Below are positions 17,410 through 29,132 of a DNA stretch of 64,000 nt, one piece after another (within the stretch, counting starts at the first letter, position 1; every line of letters begins with the position of its first letter). The position numbers and the translations under genes were made by a program. The stretch comes from Streptomyces sp. MH60 (lineage in GTDB: Bacteria; Actinomycetota; Actinomycetes; Streptomycetales; Streptomycetaceae). The notes under the pieces are model-generated. The model was not told the origin of the DNA, made no database searches, and saw only the letters and a list, made by a program, of their open reading frames with translations. Where the stretch lies: positions 1 to 64,000 of the forward strand of contig NZ_MULI01000014.1 in NCBI RefSeq assembly GCF_002939385.1, in the 5' to 3' direction.

Positions 17410-18387
17410 GTGAACGCAACCACCGCCGGCGCGACCGCCCCCGACCAGGGCCGCATCGTCCTGCTCACCACCAGCCACCGTGTCGCCCCCGGCCTGCTGT
17501 CCTGGCCCGCCTGGCAGGCCCTGCGCACCGCCGACCGCGTCCTGTGCGCCGACGGAGCCCACCCGCAGCTGCCGTACCTGCGCGAGGCGGGCATCCGGGT
17601 CGACGAGGCGGCCCCGACCGCCGAGGAGCTGGTGGACGCCTGCGCCGGCGGCCGCACCGCGGTGGTCGTCGCGACCGGCGAGGGCGACCCCGCGCTCACC
17701 GACGGCCTGGCCCGCCTCGCCGGTTCCGGCCGCGTCCCGATGCCCGACCTCGAACTGCTCCCCGCCTCCTACGACCTCCCGGGCGCCCGCCTCCTCGACC
17801 TCGTCCAGGTCATGGACCGCATCCGCCTCGAATGCCCCTGGTCCTCCCGGCGCACCCACAAGGGCCTGGCCAAGTACGCCATCGAGGAGGCGTACGAACT
17901 CGTCGAGGCCATCGAGGACGGCGACCGCGACGAGCTGCGGGAGGAGCTGGGCGACGTACTGCTCCAGGTCGTCTTCCACGCCCGTATCGCCGAGGAGGAC
18001 CCCGACGCCCCGTTCTCCGTGGACGACGTGGCCGGCACCATCGTCGACAAGCTCGTCCACCGCCACCCGCACGTCTTCGGCGACGAGACGGCCGACACCC
18101 CCGAGGAGGTCCGGGAGCACTGGCTGCGCACCAAGGCCGCCGAGAAGCAGCGCACCTCGGTCACCGAGGGCGTCCCCCTCGGCCAGCCCGGCCTCGCCCT
18201 CGCCGCCAAGCTCGTCTCCCGGGTCCGCACCGCGGGCCTCGACGTCCCGCTGCCCTCCGGCGACGGCATCGGCTACGAACTGCTCGCCCTCGCCGCCCGC
18301 GCCGAGTCCGAGGGCACCGACCCCGAGGCGGCCCTGAGAGCGGCGGCCCGCACGTACCGGGACGCGATCCGGGCGGTCGAGGGATGA
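17410..18387 (+). CDS. mazG: MazG-family nucleoside triphosphate pyrophosphohydrolase
   Basis: 325 residues. The enzyme hydrolyses NTPs and dNTPs to the monophosphate and diphosphate, cleaning damaged nucleotides or lowering alarmone levels. Residues 1-125 are a divergent N-terminal region. The MazG fold follows with metal ligands in EEAYELVEA and EELGDVLLQVVFH, and a second, partial repeat toward the C-terminus. A leaderless start at GTG 17410 is likely. The stop overlaps the ATG of the P450 gene, so the two are co-translated, though the functional link is unclear. Confidence 0.9.
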   Translation: MNATTAGATAPDQGRIVLLTTSHRVAPGLLSWPAWQALRTADRVLCADGAHPQLPYLREAGIRVDEAAPTAEELVDACAGGRTAVVVATGEGDPALTDGLARLAGSGRVPMPDLELLPASYDLPGARLLDLVQVMDRIRLECPWSSRRTHKGLAKYAIEEAYELVEAIEDGDRDELREELGDVLLQVVFHARIAEEDPDAPFSVDDVAGTIVDKLVHRHPHVFGDETADTPEEVREHWLRTKAAEKQRTSVTEGVPLGQPGLALAAKLVSRVRTAGLDVPLPSGDGIGYELLALAARAESEGTDPEAALRAAARTYRDAIRAVEG

Positions 18388-19703
18388 CCGGCCGCCCGCC
18401 CATCCCCGGCCCTGCTTCCGGCCCCGCCCCCGAGCTGTTCACCTGGGAGTTCGCCAGCGACCCCTACCCGGCGTACGCCTGGCTGCGGGAACACGCCCCC
18501 GTGCACCGCACCCGGCTCCCCAGCGGGGTGGAGGCCTGGCTGGTCACCCGGTACGCCGACGCCAAGCAGGCCCTCGCCGACCCGCGGCTGTCCAAGAACC
18601 CTGAGCACCACGCCGAGCCCGCGCACGCCAAGGGCAAGACCGGCATTCCGGGGGAGCGGAAGGCCGAGCTGATGACCCATCTGCTGAACATCGACCCGCC
18701 CGACCACACCCGGCTGCGCCGACTGGTCAGCAAGGCGTTCACCCCCCGCCGGGTGGCCGAGTTCGCGCCCCGGGTGCAGGAGCTGGCCGACGGCCTCATC
18801 GACCGGTTCGCCGCCACCGGCTCCGCCGACCTGATCCACGAGTTCGCCTTCCCCCTGCCCATCTACGCCATCTGCGACCTGCTCGGCGTCCCCCGCGAGG
18901 ACCAGGACGACTTCCGGGACTGGGCGGGCATGATGATCCGTCACGGAGGCGGCCCGCGGGGCGGCGTCGCCCGGTCGGTGAAGAAGATGCGCGGCTACCT
19001 CGCCGACCTCATCCACCGCAAGCGCGCCGCGCTGCCGCCCGAGCCGGCCCCCGGCGAGGACCTCATCTCCGGCCTGATCCGCGCCTCCGACCACGGCGAG
19101 CACCTCACCGAGAACGAGGCCGCGGCCATGGCCTTCATCCTGCTCTTCGCAGGTTTCGAGACCACGGTCAACCTCGTGGGCAACGGCACGTACGCCCTGC
19201 TCACCCACCCCGAGCAGCGGGAGCGGCTGCAGACCTCCCTGGCCGCCGGGGAACGCGGCCTGCTGGAGACCGGCGTCGAGGAACTCCTGCGCTACGACGG
19301 CCCGGTGGAGCTGGCCACCTGGCGCTTCGCCACCCGGCCGCTGACCCTCGGCGGACAGGACGTCGCGGCCGGCGACCCCGTCCTCGTCGTCCTCGCCGCC
19401 GCCGACCGGGACCCGGAGCGGTTCACCGACCCCGACACCCTCGACCTCGCCCGCCGCGACACCCAGCACCTCGGGTACGGCCACGGCATCCACTACTGCC
19501 TCGGCGCCCCGCTCGCCCGGCTGGAGGGACAGACGGCGCTGGCCACGCTCCTCACCCGGCTGCCGGACCTCCGCCTCGCCGCGGACCCGGCCGAACTCCG
19601 CTGGCGCGGCGGCCTCATCATGCGAGGTCTGCGCACCTTGCCGGTGGCGTTCACGCCGTTCGCGTCACCGGCCGACAACGGTCCGTCGACGACGCAAAAG
19701 TGA
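18384..19703 (+). CDS. Cytochrome P450 (CYP107-like)
   Basis: 439 residues. Diagnostic motifs are AGFETTV in the I helix, EELLRY (ExxR) in the K helix, and the heme loop YGHGIHYCLGAPLARLE with its Cys ligand. The length is a little longer than usual because of an N-terminal extension and a tail ending TTQK. Substrate is unknown. It is coupled to mazG by an ATGA overlap. From memory the S. coelicolor orthologue at this locus is CYP107T1. No ferredoxin gene is adjacent. Confidence 0.9.
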   Translation: MTGRPPIPGPASGPAPELFTWEFASDPYPAYAWLREHAPVHRTRLPSGVEAWLVTRYADAKQALADPRLSKNPEHHAEPAHAKGKTGIPGERKAELMTHLLNIDPPDHTRLRRLVSKAFTPRRVAEFAPRVQELADGLIDRFAATGSADLIHEFAFPLPIYAICDLLGVPREDQDDFRDWAGMMIRHGGGPRGGVARSVKKMRGYLADLIHRKRAALPPEPAPGEDLISGLIRASDHGEHLTENEAAAMAFILLFAGFETTVNLVGNGTYALLTHPEQRERLQTSLAAGERGLLETGVEELLRYDGPVELATWRFATRPLTLGGQDVAAGDPVLVVLAAADRDPERFTDPDTLDLARRDTQHLGYGHGIHYCLGAPLARLEGQTALATLLTRLPDLRLAADPAELRWRGGLIMRGLRTLPVAFTPFASPADNGPSTTQK

Positions 19704-19846
19704 CACGCGCTCAACTCTGTGATCTTCACGTGATCTGCGCGGCATGAACTTGTGACAAGCGATGATCTCCCTATACGTTCACGGATCAACGTGGTGTCGA
19801 GCGTCATCCGCCACGTGCTCCCCGTCGTCTCGTGAAAGGTCGTCGC

Positions 19847-20860
19847 ATGCTCTCCGGGAACGGTCGTCACCGCCGCCCCCGCCAGGCACCCGCTCTGGTC
19901 GTCGCCGCCGGAGTGACCGGCTCCGCCATCGCGATCCCGCTGCTCGGCGCCACCGGCGCCCACGCGGCCGACTCGGCGTCCTGGGACCAGGTGGCCGAGT
20001 GCGAGACCGGCGGCGCCTGGAGCCAGAACAGCGGCAACGGCTACTACGGCGGTCTGCAGCTGTCCCAGGATGCCTGGGAGCAGTACGGCGGCCTGGACTA
20101 CGCCCCCAGTGCCGACCGGGCCAGTCGCTCCCAGCAGATAAGAATCGCCGAGAAGATACACGCGGACCAGGGCATCGCCGCCTGGCCGACCTGCGGTCTC
20201 CTCGCCGGCCTGGGCAACGACTCCGGGGTCACGGGCGGCGGCTCGGACCCGGCCGGTGACGGGGCGTCGGAGGGTTCGGGCGCCTCGGAGGGGACGGATA
20301 CCACCAAGTCGTCCGAATCGCCCACGACAACCGAAACGCCCGAGTCGTCCGGGTCATCCGGCTCGACCGGGGCGACGGAGTCGCCTTCCGAAGCGTCCTC
20401 TTCGTCCCCTTCGCCCTCTTCCTCGGAGTCGTCTGACGCGTCGTCCGACGGCTCGGGCGGCTCTTCGAGCGACTCGTCCGATGATGCCGACCGATCCGCC
20501 AAGTCGGACACTTCGCCCGAATCCGACCTCTCCGGCAGTGCCGAACCGCGGGAAACCGAGGGCTCGTCCGGCGCCGGCCGGCACCGCGGCGACAGCGCGG
20601 AGGAGGGCGCCGCGAAGGAGGGCCTCACGGACCCGGCGACGGGGCGGCACGCCTCGCGCGACGGTGACGCGCGGGAGGCCGGCGGCGGCCGTTACGTCGT
20701 GCGCACCGGCGACAGTCTGTGGGCCATCGCCGACTCCCTTGAGGTCGACGGCGGGTGGCATGCGCTCTACGCCGACAACGAGGCGGTCGTCGGTACCGAC
20801 CCCGACCACATCCTGCCCGGTCAGACGCTCACGGTCACGGGCGAATCGGGCGAAAAGTAG
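19847..20860 (+). CDS. Resuscitation-promoting factor with LysM domain (RpfC-like)
   Basis: 337 residues. A secretory signal peptide ends near AHAAD. The Rpf lysozyme-like domain follows (WDQVAECETGGAWSQNSGNGYYGG, catalytic Glu in AECE), then a ~170-residue Ser/Thr/Asp/Glu low-complexity wall linker and a C-terminal LysM (YVVRTGDSLWAIADSL). It cleaves peptidoglycan during spore germination. Start ATG 19847 is preferred over GTG 19832 because AAAGG sits 7 nt upstream and the protein then begins like RpfA. No riboswitch is seen upstream, unlike the neighbouring rpfA. Confidence 0.9.
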   Translation: MLSGNGRHRRPRQAPALVVAAGVTGSAIAIPLLGATGAHAADSASWDQVAECETGGAWSQNSGNGYYGGLQLSQDAWEQYGGLDYAPSADRASRSQQIRIAEKIHADQGIAAWPTCGLLAGLGNDSGVTGGGSDPAGDGASEGSGASEGTDTTKSSESPTTTETPESSGSSGSTGATESPSEASSSSPSPSSSESSDASSDGSGGSSSDSSDDADRSAKSDTSPESDLSGSAEPRETEGSSGAGRHRGDSAEEGAAKEGLTDPATGRHASRDGDAREAGGGRYVVRTGDSLWAIADSLEVDGGWHALYADNEAVVGTDPDHILPGQTLTVTGESGEK

Positions 20861-20989
20861 GGGGAGTTCACGTCACGGTTAGAGATCTTATGTCCCTTTT
20901 GGATCTCGTGAGAGATAGGTCTCAGAAGCCGTGATCGTCTTTGAAAATCCGCGGAGCGCGTGTCTACGGTCATGACCGCTCGCCACCGC

Positions 20990-23508
<2,519 letters not shown>

Positions 23509-23535
23509 CCCCCGCCCGCAAGAGGCAGCGTCGTA

Positions 23536-23580
23536 CGTACGTCCCCGTACTCGGTCCCGTACCGTGTGCGGGGACGTACG
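23536..23580 (+). terminator. Hairpin between eno and divIC
   Basis: A 12-bp perfect inverted repeat (CGTACGTCCCCG and its complement) with a 21-nt loop begins 28 nt after the eno stop. It may terminate or attenuate eno transcription before divIC. Confidence 0.6.
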
Positions 23581-23621
23581 CACGTATGACGGACGACGCA
23601 CGAAGGCTGAGGCGGGGCGAC

Positions 23622-24107
23622 ATGGCGGTGAAGGACCGGGACCGTTTCTCCACCGCGACCAGGATCCGGATCATCGGGGAGCAGACCGCGGCCCGGGTCT
23701 ACCGCTCGCAGACCAGGCGCCAGGCCCGGCGCTCCCGGCTGACCGGCCGGGCCGCGCTGCTCGCGATGGTGCTCTGCTCGCTCGTCGTGGCGCTCGCCTA
23801 CCCGATCCGGCAGTACGTCGCCCAGCGCGCCGAGATCGCCGATCTCCAGCGGGAGCAGCGGGAGACCCGGCAGCGGGTCGAGGACCTGCGCGATCTCAAG
23901 GCACGCTGGCAGGACGACGCCTACGCCGAGCAGCAGGTCCGGCTGCGGCTGCACTATGTGATGCCGGGGGAGACGGGGTTCGTGGTCGTCGATCCGAAGG
24001 CGGCCGAGCAGACCCGCGCCGAGGCCGGCGCCGCCGACCGCCCCTGGTACCGGAACGTGTGGGACGGGGTCGACAAGGCCGACGCCGCCGCCGCCCGCCG
24101 GCAGTGA
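23622..24107 (+). CDS. divIC: Septum formation initiator protein DivIC/FtsB
   Basis: 161 residues. A basic cytoplasmic head, one membrane helix (ALLAMVLCSLVVALAYPI) and an extracytoplasmic coiled coil (RAEIADLQREQRETRQRVEDL) followed by the conserved WQDDAYAEQQVRLRLHYVMPGE segment. It is the DivIC/FtsB bitopic component that links FtsL and FtsQ at the septum. ATG 23622 is favoured over ATG 23586 because GAGG precedes it and the protein then starts MAVKDRDRFST. It lies downstream of eno and ahead of a DUF501 gene, the standard actinobacterial order. Confidence 0.9.
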   Translation: MAVKDRDRFSTATRIRIIGEQTAARVYRSQTRRQARRSRLTGRAALLAMVLCSLVVALAYPIRQYVAQRAEIADLQREQRETRQRVEDLRDLKARWQDDAYAEQQVRLRLHYVMPGETGFVVVDPKAAEQTRAEAGAADRPWYRNVWDGVDKADAAAARRQ

Positions 24108-24183
24108 ACCGACCGCGCCGACCGCACTGACCGCGCCGACCGCTCCGGCAGTGACTCAACAGGAAGACCAGCAGAAGACAGTC

Positions 24184-24726
24184 ATGCAGACTCCCCCGCC
24201 GACCACCCCGCGCACCGAGCCGACCGACGCGGACGTGGCGGCCTTCAAGCAGCAGCTCGGACGCCCCCCGCGCGGCCTGCGCGCCATCGCGCACCGCTGC
24301 CCGTGCGGTCAGCCGGACGTCGTGGAGACGGCGCCGCGGCTGCCCGACGGCACGCCCTTCCCCACGCTGTACTACCTGACGTGCCCGAAGGCGGCCTCCG
24401 CCATCGGCACGCTGGAGGCGAACGGCGTGATGAAGGAGATGACCGAGCGCCTGGGCACCGACCCGGAGCTGGCCGCCGCCTACCGCGCCGCGCACGAGGA
24501 CTACGTCCGGCGCCGCGACGAGATCGAGGAGCTGACCGGCTTCCCGAGCGCGGGCGGCATGCCGGACCGGGTGAAGTGCCTGCACGTGCTGGTCGCCCAC
24601 TCGCTGGCCGCCGGTCCCGGCGTCAACCCGCTGGGCGACGAGGCGATCGCGATGCTGCCCGAGTGGTGGCGCAAGGGCCCCTGCGTGACGCCCACCGACC
24701 GGACCGGCCAGGAGGACGCCCAGTGA
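24184..24726 (+). CDS. DUF501 family protein
   Basis: About 180 residues with conserved blocks QLGRPPRGLRAIAHRCPCG, FPTLYYLTCPKAASAIGTLEANGVM and VKCLHVLVAHSLAAGPGVNPLGD. Paired cysteines suggest metal binding. The family always sits between divIC and ppx in actinobacteria, but its biochemical role is unknown. A GTG at 24151 is possible; ATG 24184 is preferred from memory of related starts, without a strong ribosome binding site in either case. The stop overlaps the ppx start (GTGA). Confidence 0.85.
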   Translation: MQTPPPTTPRTEPTDADVAAFKQQLGRPPRGLRAIAHRCPCGQPDVVETAPRLPDGTPFPTLYYLTCPKAASAIGTLEANGVMKEMTERLGTDPELAAAYRAAHEDYVRRRDEIEELTGFPSAGGMPDRVKCLHVLVAHSLAAGPGVNPLGDEAIAMLPEWWRKGPCVTPTDRTGQEDAQ

Positions 24727-25664
24727 CCCGGGTCGCCGCCGTCGACTGCGGTACCAACTCCATCCGGCTGCTGGTGGCCGACGCGGACCCCGAGACGGGC
24801 GAGCTGACGGACCTGGACCGCCGTATGACCATCGTGCGGCTCGGCCAGGACGTCGACCGCACCGGGCGGCTGGCGCCCGAGGCGCTGGAGCGGACCTTCG
24901 CCGCCTGCCGGGAGTACGCCGAGGTCGTCAAGGCGCACGGCGCCGAGCGGCTGCGCTTCGTCGCGACCTCCGCCTCCCGCGACGCGGAGAACCGGGACGA
25001 CTTCGTGCGCGGGGTGCTGGACATCCTGGGCGTGGAGCCCGAGGTGATCTCGGGCGACCAGGAGGCCGAGTTCTCCTTCACCGGGGCGACGAAGGAGCTG
25101 ACCGGCCGCGCCGACCTCGACAGGCCCTACCTGGTCGTCGACATCGGCGGCGGCTCCACCGAGTTCGTCGTCGGCGACGACCACGTGCGCGCCGCCCGCT
25201 CCGTGGACGTGGGCTGCGTCCGGATGACCGAGCGGCACCTGGTGCGCGACGGCGCGGTGACCGACCCGCCGTCCGAGGACCAGATCGCGGCCGTACGGGC
25301 CGACGTCGAGGCGGCCCTGGACCTCGCCGAGCGGTCCGTTCCGCTGCGCGAGGCGCGCACGCTGGTGGGTCTGGCGGGTTCCGTGACGACGGTGTCCGCG
25401 ATCGCTCAGGAGCTGCCCGAGTACGACTCGGCCGCCATCCACCACTCCCGCGTCTCCCGCGACCGGGTCCGGGAGATCACCGACTGGCTGCTGCGCTCCA
25501 CCCACGCCGAGCGCGCGGCGGTCCCCTCCATGCATCCGGGCCGGGTCGACGTGATCGCGGCCGGGTCCCTGGTGCTGCTGGCGATCATGGAGCGGACGGG
25601 TGCGGAGGAGGTCGTCGTGAGTGAGCACGACATCCTCGACGGCATCGCGTGGTCGATCGCGTAG
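24723..25664 (+). CDS. Ppx/GppA-family exopolyphosphatase
   Basis: 313 residues, the short actinobacterial form. It has the ASKHA phosphate-binding loops: VAAVDCGTNSIRLLV at the N-terminus, FVATSASRDAENRDDF, and VVDIGGGSTEFVVG around residue 145. It is expected to release phosphate from polyphosphate or hydrolyse pppGpp. The C-terminal SEHDILDGIAWSIA motif is conserved. GTG start inside the DUF501 stop codon indicates translational coupling in the divIC-DUF501-ppx unit. Confidence 0.93.
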   Translation: MTRVAAVDCGTNSIRLLVADADPETGELTDLDRRMTIVRLGQDVDRTGRLAPEALERTFAACREYAEVVKAHGAERLRFVATSASRDAENRDDFVRGVLDILGVEPEVISGDQEAEFSFTGATKELTGRADLDRPYLVVDIGGGSTEFVVGDDHVRAARSVDVGCVRMTERHLVRDGAVTDPPSEDQIAAVRADVEAALDLAERSVPLREARTLVGLAGSVTTVSAIAQELPEYDSAAIHHSRVSRDRVREITDWLLRSTHAERAAVPSMHPGRVDVIAAGSLVLLAIMERTGAEEVVVSEHDILDGIAWSIA

Positions 25665-25771
25665 GGCGTTCGCGGGGGGCGGCGCGGTAGCGGTCTGAGC
25701 AGCACGGACAACGATTGAGCGGGTCTCGGGGGCCTCCCGGGGCCCCTCCGTGACGTGCCGTCGGGAAAGTT

Positions 25772-25868
25772 CGTGAAGTTCTTCACAAGGAATTGGCCCC
25801 CGTCGGACGACGAAAGCGCGCGCGCTGACCCTTTTGGGGTGTCAACTGCCCTTTGAACGTGTTCAGGT
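25772..25868. promoter_or_regulatory. Two Rex-like operator sites upstream of ndh
   Basis: CGTGAAGTTCTTCACA at 25772-25787 differs from the Rex consensus TGTGAACNNNTTCACA at two positions. A second, weaker copy, TTTGAACGTGTTCAGG at 25853-25868, differs at three. Rex is the NADH/NAD+ sensing repressor of respiratory genes, and ndh is a known Rex target in S. coelicolor. The rest of this 430-bp gap has a -10-like GATACT at 26082-26087, 7 nt before the ndh ATG. A distal and a proximal promoter may therefore coexist. Confidence 0.65.
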
Positions 25869-26094
25869 CGGTGTCGCGAAGGGGTCCCGCGGAGTCCTCA
25901 CGGAAGGGTGGTCCACCGTCCCGGCGACGCGGAGGCGCAGCTCACGCGGCATTGACAACGGGGTGCACTACACGCTGGTTCCTTCGTCCGCCATGATCTC
26001 CGTCACGTGGGCGGCGGATGGTAGCACAGCCTCCACCCAACCTTGTGAAGGGGCGCACGATCCACCCCCCTCAGTCGGGTGGATACTCGATGGC

Positions 26095-27510
26095 ATGAGC
26101 ACCACGGAGCGTCCCAGGATCCTCGTAGTAGGCGGTGGGTACGTAGGCCTGTACGCAGCTCGACGCATCCAGAAGAAGATGCGTTACGGCGAGGCGACCG
26201 TCACCGTCGTCGACCCGCGGTCGTACATGACCTACCAGCCCTTCCTCCCCGAAGCCGCCGCCGGCAGCATCTCCCCGCGGCACGTCGTCGTCCCCCTGCG
26301 GCGCGTGCTTCCGAAGGCGGAGGTCCTCACCGGTCGGGTCACCACCATCGACCAGGACCGCAAGGTCGCCACGATCGCCCCCCTGGTGGGCGAGGCGTAC
26401 GAGCTGCCGTTCGACTACCTGGTCATCGCCATGGGCGCGGTCTCCCGCACCTTCCCGATCCCCGGCCTCGCCGAGCAGGGCATCGGCATGAAGGGCATCG
26501 AGGAGTCCATCGGCCTGCGCAACCACGTCCTGGAGCAGCTCGACAAGGCCGACTCCACCACCGACGAGGAGATCCGCCGCAAGGCGCTCACCTTCGTCTT
26601 CGTCGGCGGCGGCTTCGCCGGCGCGGAGACCATCGGTGAGGTCGAGGACATGGCCCGCGACGCGGCCAAGTACTACAACAACGTCTCCCGCGAGGACATG
26701 CGCTTCATCCTCGTGGACGCCGCCGACAAGATCCTCCCCGAGGTCGGTCCCAAGCTCGGCCAGTACGGCAAGGAGCACCTCGAGGGCCGCGGCGTCGAGG
26801 TCTACCTGTCCACCTCCATGGACTCCTGCGTCGACGGCCACGTGGTGCTCAAGAACGGGCTGGAGGTCGACTCCAACACCATCGTGTGGACGGCCGGCGT
26901 CAAGCCCAACCCGGCGCTGGCCCGCTTCGGCCTGCCGCTCGGCCCCCGCGGCCACGTCGACACCCAGGCGACCCTCCAGGTCCAGGGCACCGACTACATC
27001 TGGGCCGCGGGCGACAACGCCCAGGTGCCGGACCTCGTCGGCCGCAAGGCGGGCAACGAGAACGCCTGGTGCCCGCCGAACGCCCAGCACGCGCTGCGCC
27101 AGGCCAAGGTCCTCGGCGACAACGTGATCTCCGGTATGCGGGGCTTCCCGCAGAAGGAGTACAGCCACGCCAACAAGGGCGCGGTGGCGGGCCTCGGCCT
27201 GCACAAGGGCGTCGCGATGATCGTCATGGGCAAGATGAAGATCAAGCTCAAGGGCCGTCTCGCCTGGTACATGCACCGCGGCTACCACGGCATGGCGATG
27301 CCGACCTTCAACCGCAAGATCCGCGTCTTCGCGGACTGGACGCTCGGCATGTTCCTCAAGCGCGAGGTCGTCTCCCTCGGCGCGATGGAGACCCCGCGCG
27401 AGGAGTTCTACGAGGCCGCCAAGCCGGCCCCGAAGCCCGTCGCGCCGAAGGCAGCCGACCAGGGCGAGCAGGCCGCGAAGCAGGAGAAGACCGAGGCCAA
27501 GGCCTCCTGA
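26095..27510 (+). CDS. ndh: Type II NADH dehydrogenase
   Basis: 471 residues. It oxidises NADH and reduces menaquinone at the membrane face without proton pumping. The FAD site is ILVVGGGYVGLYAARR near the N-terminus. The NAD site is FVFVGGGFAGAETIGE near residue 165, and the second FAD contact is DYIWAAGDNAQVPD. The C-terminal 130 residues carry an amphipathic membrane-binding region and a Lys/Ala/Pro-rich tail. No good ribosome binding site precedes ATG 26095. Rex-like sites upstream suggest redox control. A hairpin follows. Confidence 0.95.
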   Translation: MSTTERPRILVVGGGYVGLYAARRIQKKMRYGEATVTVVDPRSYMTYQPFLPEAAAGSISPRHVVVPLRRVLPKAEVLTGRVTTIDQDRKVATIAPLVGEAYELPFDYLVIAMGAVSRTFPIPGLAEQGIGMKGIEESIGLRNHVLEQLDKADSTTDEEIRRKALTFVFVGGGFAGAETIGEVEDMARDAAKYYNNVSREDMRFILVDAADKILPEVGPKLGQYGKEHLEGRGVEVYLSTSMDSCVDGHVVLKNGLEVDSNTIVWTAGVKPNPALARFGLPLGPRGHVDTQATLQVQGTDYIWAAGDNAQVPDLVGRKAGNENAWCPPNAQHALRQAKVLGDNVISGMRGFPQKEYSHANKGAVAGLGLHKGVAMIVMGKMKIKLKGRLAWYMHRGYHGMAMPTFNRKIRVFADWTLGMFLKREVVSLGAMETPREEFYEAAKPAPKPVAPKAADQGEQAAKQEKTEAKAS

Positions 27511-27552
27511 CCCCGGTCGCTCCCAGCCGTAGCAGTCCTCAGCAGTACCCCT

Positions 27553-27594
27553 CGAAGGGGCCGTCCGCCATCCGTGGTGCGGGCGGCCCCTTCG
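27553..27594 (+). terminator. Hairpin terminator after ndh
   Basis: An 11-bp perfect inverted repeat (CGAAGGGGCCG and its complement) with a 20-nt loop, 42 nt after the ndh stop. Confidence 0.75.
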
Positions 27595-27746
27595 TGCTGT
27601 GCGCGTGCTGCGCCGCCCGGGCGACAAAGCCGTTGGTGTGTACAGCTATTTTGCCGAGTCGTAACGCGCGCCGGGGACTGTACGGCGGCCTCCCAGGTGT
27701 TTACGTGGTGTTGGACATTCCGGGATCGCTCGTCACGGAGGACGCC

Positions 27747-29063
27747 ATGGCTGACGCCGCGCTGCGGCTGCAGAACCTCTTCGAACAGTTGCTGGGAGCA
27801 CCTCTTCCGGTGCGCATCCGCGCCTGGGACGGTTCGCAGGCGGGTCCGCCGGGCGCGCCGACCCTCGTCGTCCGCAACCGCAGGGCCCTGCGCCGCCTGC
27901 TGTTCAAACCCGGTGAACTGGGCCTGGCCCGCGCCTGGGTGGCCGGCGACATCGGCATCGACGGAGACCTCTACACCGCCCTCGGTCTGATGTCCGGCCT
28001 CATCTGGGAGCGGGGCGAGGACGCCCGCGGTCTGGTCGAGGCGCTGCGCGACCCCGAGGTCCGGGCCGCCGTACGCGGCCTGGTGAAGCTCGCCGGCCCG
28101 CCGCTGCCGCCCGCCCCGCCGCCGGAGGAGATCCGCCGGGCCCGCGGCCACCTGCACACCAAGCGCAGCGACAAGCGGGCCATCAGCCACCACTACGACG
28201 TCGGCAACGACTTCTACGAACTCGTCCTCGGCCCCTCCATGGTGTACTCCTGCGCCTACTGGCCCGCCCCGCCCGACGAGGGCGGCACCCTGGAGGACGC
28301 CCAGCGCGACAAGCTCGAACTGGTCAGCCGCAAGCTGGACCTGAGACCCGGTCAGCGGCTCCTCGACGTCGGCTGCGGCTGGGGCTCCATGGCGATCCAC
28401 GCGGCCCGCGAGCACGGTGTGAGCGTCGTCGGCGTGACCCTGTCCCAGGAGCAGGCCGCCTACGCCCGCAAGCGCGTCGCCGACGAGGGGCTCACCGACC
28501 GGGTGGAGATCCGCGTCCAGGACTACCGGGACGTCGCGGACGGGCCGTACGACGCGATCTCCTCCATCGGCATGGCCGAGCACGTCGGCGCCGAGCGCTA
28601 CCTGGAGTACGCCAGCGACCTGCACAAGCTCCTCAAGTCCGGCGGCCGGCTGCTGAACCACCAGATCGCCCGCCGCCCCCAGCGGGACGAGTCCGCCTAC
28701 AGCGTCGACGAGTTCATCGACGCCTACGTCTTCCCCGACGGCGAACTGGCCCCCGTCGGCACCACTGTCACCCAGTTGGAGCGTGCCGGGTTCGAGGTCC
28801 GCGACGTGGAGTCGATCCGCGAGCACTACGCGCTCACGCTGCGCCGGTGGGTAGCCAACCTGGAGTCCGACTGGGCGACGGCCACCCGGCTCGTCAGTCC
28901 GGGCCGGGCCCGGGTCTGGCAGCTGTACATGGCCGCCTCCGCCCTCGCCTTCGAGCGCAACCGCATCGGCGTCAACCAGGTCCTCGCCGTGAAGACGCCC
29001 GAGTCGGGCGCCTCCGGGATGCCGCTGCGGGCCCGCGTGTGGGGCGCGCCCGGCCGAGTCTGA
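27747..29063 (+). CDS. cfa: Cyclopropane-fatty-acyl-phospholipid synthase family methyltransferase
   Basis: 438 residues. The N-terminal ~130 form the helical lipid-binding cap. The SAM domain follows with LLDVGCGWGSMAIHAA, VTLSQEQAAYARKR and SIGMAEHVGAERYLEY. The bicarbonate-site region and LLNHQIARR are typical. It adds a methylene group across the double bond of membrane phospholipid acyl chains. ATG 27747 is preceded by CGGAGGA. It stands alone and ends in a very strong palindromic terminator facing the convergent ABC operon. Confidence 0.92.
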   Translation: MADAALRLQNLFEQLLGAPLPVRIRAWDGSQAGPPGAPTLVVRNRRALRRLLFKPGELGLARAWVAGDIGIDGDLYTALGLMSGLIWERGEDARGLVEALRDPEVRAAVRGLVKLAGPPLPPAPPPEEIRRARGHLHTKRSDKRAISHHYDVGNDFYELVLGPSMVYSCAYWPAPPDEGGTLEDAQRDKLELVSRKLDLRPGQRLLDVGCGWGSMAIHAAREHGVSVVGVTLSQEQAAYARKRVADEGLTDRVEIRVQDYRDVADGPYDAISSIGMAEHVGAERYLEYASDLHKLLKSGGRLLNHQIARRPQRDESAYSVDEFIDAYVFPDGELAPVGTTVTQLERAGFEVRDVESIREHYALTLRRWVANLESDWATATRLVSPGRARVWQLYMAASALAFERNRIGVNQVLAVKTPESGASGMPLRARVWGAPGRV

Positions 29064-29068
29064 TCCGC

Positions 29069-29122
29069 ACACGACCCGAAGGGCCGGACCCCCGCGCGGG
29101 GGTCCGGCCCTTCGGGTCGTGT
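29069..29122. terminator. 54-bp perfect palindrome, bidirectional terminator
   Basis: Both 27-nt halves are exactly complementary with no loop. It lies between the convergent ends of cfa (+) and the second ABC permease (-) and should stop transcription from both sides. Confidence 0.85.
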
Positions 29123-29132
29123 CGGGGCGAGG

